Positions 58,413-64,000 of a stretch of 64,000 bases of DNA are shown here, one piece after another. Below the pieces are notes generated by a model, which saw only the letters and a program-made list of their open reading frames with translations, searched no databases and was not told where the DNA came from. The position numbers and the translations under genes are program-made. Where the stretch lies: NCBI GenBank assembly GCA_903927025.1, contig CAIYLG010000033.1, positions 1 to 64,000 of the forward strand. Direction: 5' to 3'. The first letter of the stretch is position 1; each line of letters starts with the position of its first letter. This DNA is from an uncultured Armatimonadota bacterium (GTDB lineage: Bacteria; Armatimonadota; Fimbriimonadia; Fimbriimonadales; Fimbriimonadaceae).

Positions 58413-61253
58413 CTAGCCAGGTGGATTGACGGTCAGCTGTACTGTTTTGGTCGCGGTTCCAAGGGTCGCTGTGATCGTGACGACCTGGGGCGTCTTCACC
58501 AGCACGGTTCCAACCTGGAAGCTCACGGTTTTGACTCCAGCCGGAAAATCCGCCAAATACGGCACCACCACCACTGAGGGATTACTCGAGGTGAGCCAAA
58601 CGTAGGTGTCAAAGAGCCCGGGCGGGTTGGCCATGGTGACGGTGCCGGAGACGGCATTCCCACCCACTACACTTGAGGCGCTTAGTGTGAAGCTGGTCAA
58701 CACCGGTGGCGAGATCGTCAGGGATGTCGTGAGCGAGTTTGGACCGCTGATCACCGTGATCGGCACCGTGGTGACCGAATTCTCATCTTCGCTCATGACG
58801 GTGAAAGTCCCGGAAGTCGCTCCAGCCGGAATCACCAACGTGGTCGGCAACTGAAATGTGTACCAATATCCCAGGCCGGTCTGGATGCCTAACGTGACCC
58901 CTCCGCTGGGCGCTGGTGATTCCAATGTCACGGTTGCGGTGGTGGTTGTCCATGTGGGAATGGATGACTGACTCAGTTTGATGCTCTTAAGTGGCACGGA
59001 GACGAGGTTGGGCAGTTTTGCAACCGCGATGCCGATGTTGCTGTTGCAGATAGCAGCGGTGCCCCCGTCTTGTGAGAGTCCGAAATACGGTCCAGATCCG
59101 GTGGTGTAGTACCCCAGGAACAAGCTGTTTGCCCAGTTGAACACCTGAACGGCACCGGTTTCTCCCGATGAAGCCGCATACAACGCGCTGCCATCCGGAG
59201 AAAACCGAACCGAGTCAACCGAGATGGTATTCGTCAGGAGCGGCAAGATGGCTTTCCTGGTACCAGTTGTCAGGTTCCAATTTTCAAGGCTCCCAAGGTT
59301 CAATCCGCCAGTCGGGGATGAATAGCCTGCGGCGGCCAAAGACTTTCCGTCGGGGGAGATCGCAACCCCAGAGATGACCGATGCCTGGGTGGCAAGGCTG
59401 AACATCCGTCGTCCCTTCACCACATTCCAAACTTCAAGGATTCCAACTGAGCCAGCTGTCGATTTGTAGCTGCCGCCTAATGCTAGGGTCATGCCGTCGG
59501 CGGAGAAGGCGATGGAATTGATGCCACCGTTGGACCCGGTTGGATAAGTGGCGATGCGCTTCCCGGTCGAATAATCCCACAGTTCCACAGCTGCTGGACC
59601 CACACTCGCGGCAGGTCCTGCTACGGCAAGGAGGGTCGATTTGGGAGAAAATGCCAAAGTGCCAGGATAGACACTGCAGGAGAGTGTTTCCTTGATGCTC
59701 CCCGAGGGTAGATCCCAGATCAACACACTGCCCGGGCTGGAATAGTAATTGGTGACAGCCAGGAGTTTGTCGTCTGTCGAAAATGCAGCGGCAAAGTTTG
59801 CGGCAGAAATATGGGTCGGCACTGCCGCGGCAAGAGCTCCATCAGCAGTGTTCCAAATGTTCATGACCCCATTCTGAGAGTCGAACCCAGACACGCTGTA
59901 GTTGTTGCCACCTCCCAACACATACTTGCCGCTGGGAGAGAAGGTAGGTTTCACCGACGCGCTTTCGGGACCCCACCATCCGTATGCGGTAATTGAGGAT
60001 CCGTACAACAAGGCGCCAGTAGTGGTGCTGCCTACATTGAAGAAGCTCCCTGAGGGTTCCATTGCTCCCCCCATTCCCGTACCAAACCAGCTCACTGCAT
60101 TACCCGCAAACGCGATCTTGGAAGCGTCGTCTGAAAACGCCACCCCCGTCGCGGCACAACCAGAATAATATGTGACTCTCGGATAGGCCAGGTTGGAGAG
60201 GTTCCAGAGCGAAACGTAGGCATTCATGTACCGTTGCCCCATCTGAGACGCAGGGCTCAAAGTAACCACCGCAAACTGGTCCGCATCCGGTGAAAGAACC
60301 GCTCCGGAAGGGAGTGCAAGGATGTGGTTGATGGGCGAACTCAGGGTTCCATCCGACAAATGCCAGGTTCCGATCGCGCCTTCACTCCCGCTGCTGCCGG
60401 CGCACGCCACGGTTTTGCCGGAGGATGGGAATACGACGCTGTTGACGCTGGTCAGATCACTGACATTGAGGTTCTTGTACAGCGTGCTCGTGGAGGTGTT
60501 CCACAGCTCCAGGACTCCTACCTTGGTCCACTGGGCCGTATAAGCTTGGCCTCCAACTGCCAAATACTGACCAAACCGAGAATAGGCCACTGAAGCGACA
60601 GTTGCGGCAGATGTCTTGATACTGGACACCTTCGAGTTCGTGGAAACATTCCACTGCTCGACAAGACTAACGCCCTGGCTGCTCGCAAAGCCGCCTAAGG
60701 CAAGCGTTTTTCCATTTGGAGAGAAGACAAACGAATTGATCGTGGAGACCTTGGAGTTGATCGCCCCCAAGTAGGTGCCAGTCTCGTAGTTCCATAGCTC
60801 GATCCTCTGTGCCTGAGTTGGAGAAATGGACTCGATCGCCAGGGTTCTTCCGTCGGATGAGAAGATGAAATTTTGCGGATTTCCGAAGTGCGGAATGATC
60901 TCGCGCAAGGGGAGCTGGGTGCCTGTGAAATAGATGCAGATCCCGCCTGAAACGCCGACACCTACCAGGCTCTGATCGTGAGAGAGAGCGATCGAACCGG
61001 TGTAGTCCGTGGGAGAAAACTGCCACTTGAAATTTTCAGGTGTCTGCCCGCGCGTGAAGCTGGAAGCCGCGAGAAGGAACAGGATCGCCGCTGCCGAGCG
61101 GATGGATGTATGATCTTTTCTTCTGAAAACTTTAACAGATCCGCTTGAGTTCTTGGGCCAATTCACGTTTGCTTCCTCGCTTGAATTCACATTCAATCGC
61201 ATCTTGGCCAGACCCTGGATTTTGTGGGAAGTGAGAGTCGGAAAGGGAGTCAT
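58413..61253 (-). CDS. Secreted WD40-like beta-propeller protein (first of tandem pair)
   Basis: A 946-residue protein with a hydrophobic signal-like segment after a long basic N-terminus (about 52-69, AAAILFLLAASSFTRG). ATG 61202 is another possible start, giving 929 residues. The body carries many WD40/PQQ-like blades with repeating FSPNGKTLALGG, FSADGMTLALGGSY and ISPDGKSLAAAGY, each followed by LWNY-like or WNVSTN-type ends. The C-terminal 180 residues are Ig-like (VTLESPAPSGGVTLG, TSFTLSASSVVGGNAVSGTV, VVTITATLGTATKTV). A 9-base gap separates it from its paralogue upstream. Confidence 0.82.
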   Translation of the reverse strand: MTPFPTLTSHKIQGLAKMRLNVNSSEEANVNWPKNSSGSVKVFRRKDHTSIRSAAAILFLLAASSFTRGQTPENFKWQFSPTDYTGSIALSHDQSLVGVGVSGGICIYFTGTQLPLREIIPHFGNPQNFIFSSDGRTLAIESISPTQAQRIELWNYETGTYLGAINSKVSTINSFVFSPNGKTLALGGFASSQGVSLVEQWNVSTNSKVSSIKTSAATVASVAYSRFGQYLAVGGQAYTAQWTKVGVLELWNTSTSTLYKNLNVSDLTSVNSVVFPSSGKTVACAGSSGSEGAIGTWHLSDGTLSSPINHILALPSGAVLSPDADQFAVVTLSPASQMGQRYMNAYVSLWNLSNLAYPRVTYYSGCAATGVAFSDDASKIAFAGNAVSWFGTGMGGAMEPSGSFFNVGSTTTGALLYGSSITAYGWWGPESASVKPTFSPSGKYVLGGGNNYSVSGFDSQNGVMNIWNTADGALAAAVPTHISAANFAAAFSTDDKLLAVTNYYSSPGSVLIWDLPSGSIKETLSCSVYPGTLAFSPKSTLLAVAGPAASVGPAAVELWDYSTGKRIATYPTGSNGGINSIAFSADGMTLALGGSYKSTAGSVGILEVWNVVKGRRMFSLATQASVISGVAISPDGKSLAAAGYSSPTGGLNLGSLENWNLTTGTRKAILPLLTNTISVDSVRFSPDGSALYAASSGETGAVQVFNWANSLFLGYYTTGSGPYFGLSQDGGTAAICNSNIGIAVAKLPNLVSVPLKSIKLSQSSIPTWTTTTATVTLESPAPSGGVTLGIQTGLGYWYTFQLPTTLVIPAGATSGTFTVMSEDENSVTTVPITVISGPNSLTTSLTISPPVLTSFTLSASSVVGGNAVSGTVTMANPPGLFDTYVWLTSSNPSVVVVPYLADFPAGVKTVSFQVGTVLVKTPQVVTITATLGTATKTVQLTVNPPG

Positions 61254-61261
61254 GCTAGGGC

Positions 61262-63988
61262 CTATTTCTTGGGCGGTGTGATCTTGAGGGTCACTGTCCT
61301 CGTGGAACTGCCGATCTTGGCAGTAAGCGTGACGTGCTGAATCGCCGTCACCTTGTTGGTGGCGATAGAGAAGCTGGCGGTGGTTGTAGACGGGTTGAAC
61401 TGAGCAAAGGAAGGCGGCACCGCAATGTCAGGGTTGCTTGATGCAAGCCACACAATCTGGGTCGTCACCGGGGAACTGTTGATCAGCCTGATGGTTCCCG
61501 TGACAGTGCTCCCACCAACTACAGTTGCGCCGCTCAAGGTGAACGATTCGATTGTTGGTGGCAAAACGGTGAAGGACCTCGTCAGAGAGTAATTCCCGCT
61601 CATGGCCGTCACATTGACCGTTCCATCGAGGCCGGTACCTCCTCCCGAAATCTCAAAGAGACCTGAATTTGCACCTTCTGCGATGAAGACCGCCGAGGGA
61701 TAAGTGTATGCCTGCGCGATGTTGGCAGGCAACTCAACTTCCACCGTGAGCCCACCGGCTGGAGCCGGTTTCGACAGGGTCACCGTTGCCGTGGTTGAGA
61801 CACCTTCGACCACCTTTTCAGGACTAAACGTGATGCTCTTGATCGGCTCCGACGCAGGTGTAGGCACTTTGAAGACTCGAAGCCCAAGAATCTCAGAGGC
61901 CACCGCCCACTGGGTGCCGTCTGGAGACAGGGTGGACGTAGCGGTATCCGCTAGATTCGTGTTAGTGGTCAAGTAGCCAATTGGCTGATAGATCACAGTG
62001 TCGAAAAGTTGAACGGGTGCGGTCCCACCATAGGTCATCGCAAACAGGGTCTTACCGTTCGGCGAGAATTGGGTGGAGTTAACCTGCAGGGTCCCCGGCT
62101 CAATCAGCAGGTTCTTCGTCAGTTTCCCGGTTGCAGTTGACCAGATTTCGACTCGGCCAGAAAAGCTGCCGTGTGAATTTAGGTTTCCACTCGCAACTAA
62201 GGCTTTGCCATCTGGGGAAAACGTGACTCCATACACCGTTGTTTCCTGCGTTGGGAGTTCAAATATCAGTTTTCCATTGCTTGGATTCCAGAGTTCGGCT
62301 ACGCCATTGGGGGGCCAACTGTTGAGGTTGACCAGCGAGCTTCCAGCAACCGAGAGCTGTTTGCCGTCGGTTGAGTACGCAAGCCCTCCAATTCCATTGT
62401 TTGCGGCTGTGTTCAAGGTCTGGAGGAGTTTGTTCGCCGAGTAGTCCCACAATTCCACCAACCCGGCACCAGAAGCGGACGTACCTGAGATGGCAATAAC
62501 GGGCAAGTTTGGCGAAAAGGCAATGACGCCCGTTTTCAAGTCGGTTGTGATCGTGTTGACGAGGGTGTTTGACTTCGTACTCCAAAATTGGACCGCATTC
62601 GGTAGAGAATTGACGGCACTTAAGGCAATCATCTTCTCGTCGGGTGTGAACGCAGCCGTGAAGCTTCCGGCCCCTTGAGCGGGCAGCGTTGCAGAAAGGC
62701 TTCCGTCTTTCGCGTTCCAAACGTTGACCGATGGGAGCTGGGTGGCAGAATTGGCGTTCCCATAATTGGCTCCGCCGCCAAGTACCAGCTTTCCGCTGGG
62801 GGAAAAAAGAGGAGTCTGCCAGAAAACCCCACCCCACCAATTACTGTATCCGTTAAGTGTCAGGTGGATGTCGGCCTGAGAGTTTGTTAGATCCGAAATG
62901 ATCAGGAAACTGTCCGCTGCCTCGTAGGCTCCGCTCATTCCAGTGCCAAACCATTGATATTCAGTCCCTATCAACGCAATCTTTTTTCCATCTGGTGAGA
63001 AAGACACTCCATTCCCATTCCAGCCAACATTCCACGAACGCACCTTTCCTTGGAGCGCAGTGCCATAGAGGTTTGCTGTCGTGGCTTGGGAGTAGCGGTT
63101 GGCGTAATTCTCCGACTGAACTTCGTATTGAACGCTTTGGACTCCGTCGGGGGAAAGGAAAAACAGATTGCCATTGGGACCATTCGTCCAGGTCCGGTTC
63201 CAGTCGGAAAGGTTCCATGTGTTCAACGTCGATGTGGTTGAAGATTCGCCTGATGCGACTACGGTCTTCCCGCTCGGAGGGAAAACAACCGAGTCCAGAC
63301 TTGTGAGCTCAGGCAGGCTTAGATCTTTTGCCAACAGCTTCGTCTTCGTATTCCAAAGCTCTAGGGATGAGGTCTTGCCATCTGATCCTGCCTCCGCAAG
63401 AAGCTTGCCGTCCTGCGAGTAGGCGACTGAGGCAATGCCAGTGGCCTTCGTTTTGAGGATCGCAGTTCGCGTGCGGCTCACTGCATTCCACAACTCAAGG
63501 ACTCCGGTGTACGCCTTCGTCGTCTTGTTCTGATTGGATCCGCCAATTGCCAGGGTTTTACCATCGGGCGAATAGGCCATTGTCATGGAATTCTGAGCAC
63601 TGGGGAGGATCGAACCTTCATAGGTGCCAGTCGTGATATCCCAAATTTCGACGCGAATGGCGAATGTAGAACTAAGAGTTTCGATGGCCAACTTCTGGCT
63701 GTCGGGGGAAATTCGAAAGTCCGAGACGGATCCGGACGATGAGGAGATTTCCCTGTAAGGAAGATGAGTTGCAGCCGAATAAAGGCAGATCCCATCAGAA
63801 TCCTTAACTGCCCAAAGCTTTCCATCCGGTGAAAACGCCACCCCCATCGGGCCGGAGGCGGGCGAAAATTGCCAGTTGAGCGGCATCGGTGTCTGCGCGG
63901 ATGCGGAAGATTGCAGAGACCCTATAAGACTTAGGGACAAGAGTGATAGAAACGCTTTTTGCAGCCGTGCAAGAGGAGGGTGCATCAT
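61262..63988 (-). CDS. Secreted WD40-like beta-propeller protein (second of tandem pair)
   Basis: A 908-residue paralogue of the previous gene. The start is ATG 63988 (MMHPPLARLQKAFLSLLSLSL); the frame beyond it begins with TTG and is rejected. Signal peptide (ends near SSASA). Blades repeat ISPDSQKLAIETL, YSPDGKTLAIGG and FSPDGKALVASGN. The C-terminus has the same Ig-like modules (SKPAPAGGLTVEVELP, ESFTLSGATVVGGSTVTGT, HVTLTAKIGSSTRTV). Both begin with a similar W-Q-F-S-P stretch after the signal. A duplicated pair of surface proteins, substrates or partners unknown. Confidence 0.82.
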   Translation of the reverse strand: MMHPPLARLQKAFLSLLSLSLIGSLQSSASAQTPMPLNWQFSPASGPMGVAFSPDGKLWAVKDSDGICLYSAATHLPYREISSSSGSVSDFRISPDSQKLAIETLSSTFAIRVEIWDITTGTYEGSILPSAQNSMTMAYSPDGKTLAIGGSNQNKTTKAYTGVLELWNAVSRTRTAILKTKATGIASVAYSQDGKLLAEAGSDGKTSSLELWNTKTKLLAKDLSLPELTSLDSVVFPPSGKTVVASGESSTTSTLNTWNLSDWNRTWTNGPNGNLFFLSPDGVQSVQYEVQSENYANRYSQATTANLYGTALQGKVRSWNVGWNGNGVSFSPDGKKIALIGTEYQWFGTGMSGAYEAADSFLIISDLTNSQADIHLTLNGYSNWWGGVFWQTPLFSPSGKLVLGGGANYGNANSATQLPSVNVWNAKDGSLSATLPAQGAGSFTAAFTPDEKMIALSAVNSLPNAVQFWSTKSNTLVNTITTDLKTGVIAFSPNLPVIAISGTSASGAGLVELWDYSANKLLQTLNTAANNGIGGLAYSTDGKQLSVAGSSLVNLNSWPPNGVAELWNPSNGKLIFELPTQETTVYGVTFSPDGKALVASGNLNSHGSFSGRVEIWSTATGKLTKNLLIEPGTLQVNSTQFSPNGKTLFAMTYGGTAPVQLFDTVIYQPIGYLTTNTNLADTATSTLSPDGTQWAVASEILGLRVFKVPTPASEPIKSITFSPEKVVEGVSTTATVTLSKPAPAGGLTVEVELPANIAQAYTYPSAVFIAEGANSGLFEISGGGTGLDGTVNVTAMSGNYSLTRSFTVLPPTIESFTLSGATVVGGSTVTGTIRLINSSPVTTQIVWLASSNPDIAVPPSFAQFNPSTTTASFSIATNKVTAIQHVTLTAKIGSSTRTVTLKITPPKK

Positions 63989-64000
63989 GGAAATCAAAGA

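Overview
The window looks like a chromosomal segment of a moderately GC-rich, free-living, diderm bacterium, most likely of the Armatimonadota (Fimbriimonadia-like). This is an inference. It rests on a DUF1559-type prepilin with the Armatimonadota-typical stretch LFPVFAQAK after the TLIE helix, outer-membrane (TolC, beta-barrel) and secreted beta-propeller proteins, and many dispersed intergenic hairpin repeats. There is no rRNA operon. One tRNA (Ser-GCT) is present.

Layout. 1-0.2 kb: the end of an IS3-type transposase. 0.7-6.7 kb: beta-barrel protein, DUF885 peptidase, Nudix hydrolase, then rpsF-ssb-phosphosugar isomerase, and ndk. 6.8-10.8 kb: a tightly packed operon of two ABC exporters (ATPase-permease twice), then a tautomerase-family isomerase. 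10.9-13.8 kb: small secreted and membrane proteins, a lytic transglycosylase, tRNA-Ser. 13.8-19.0 kb: a carotenoid locus (CruF/DUF422 protein, phytoene desaturase, acyltransferase, phytoene synthase). 19.0-23.3 kb: DppA-like peptidase, alpha-E/ATP-grasp pair, HIT-like protein. 23.3-28.4 kb: MFS transporter, methyltransferase, polysaccharide deacetylase, PLP-dependent decarboxylase. 29-37 kb: zinc-ribbon membrane protein, lipoprotein, and two overlapping polysaccharide-degradation genes (esterase-GH78-CBM32 fusion and a GH78-like partner). 37-42.3 kb: a metal/arsenic island with a P1B-type ATPase facing an arsR-arsM-arsR-phosphoesterase-aquaporin run. 42.3-49.9 kb: TPR protein, sulfotransferase, and a TetR-controlled TolC-EmrA-EmrB efflux operon. 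50.1-54.0 kb: prepilin, a 50-residue lipoprotein, and a large copper-amine-oxidase-N/FecR/Trp-rich/Pro-rich protein. 54.2-64 kb: DUF1003 protein, a conserved hypothetical pair, Tat-type phosphoesterase, eRF1-like protein, DUF1080 protein, and two tandem secreted beta-propeller proteins, the second cut close to the window edge.

How genes work together. Arsenic handling is the best supported system. Two paralogous Cys-rich ArsR proteins are each preceded by nearly the same 20-base palindrome (CGATAtTC-N4-GAaTATCG), with an arsenite methyltransferase, an aquaporin and a phosphoesterase in the same orientation. The carotenoid genes probably make an acyclic, possibly acylated carotenoid. The efflux operon and its divergent TetR gene form a classic tripartite multidrug system.

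The most unusual non-coding signal is a set of dispersed hairpins whose loops and flanks are conserved while both stem arms change together. They occupy most gene-free stretches (about 6.1, 12.6, 19.9-20.2, 25.5, 26.7, 28.4-28.7, 43.3-43.7 and 54.0 kb).
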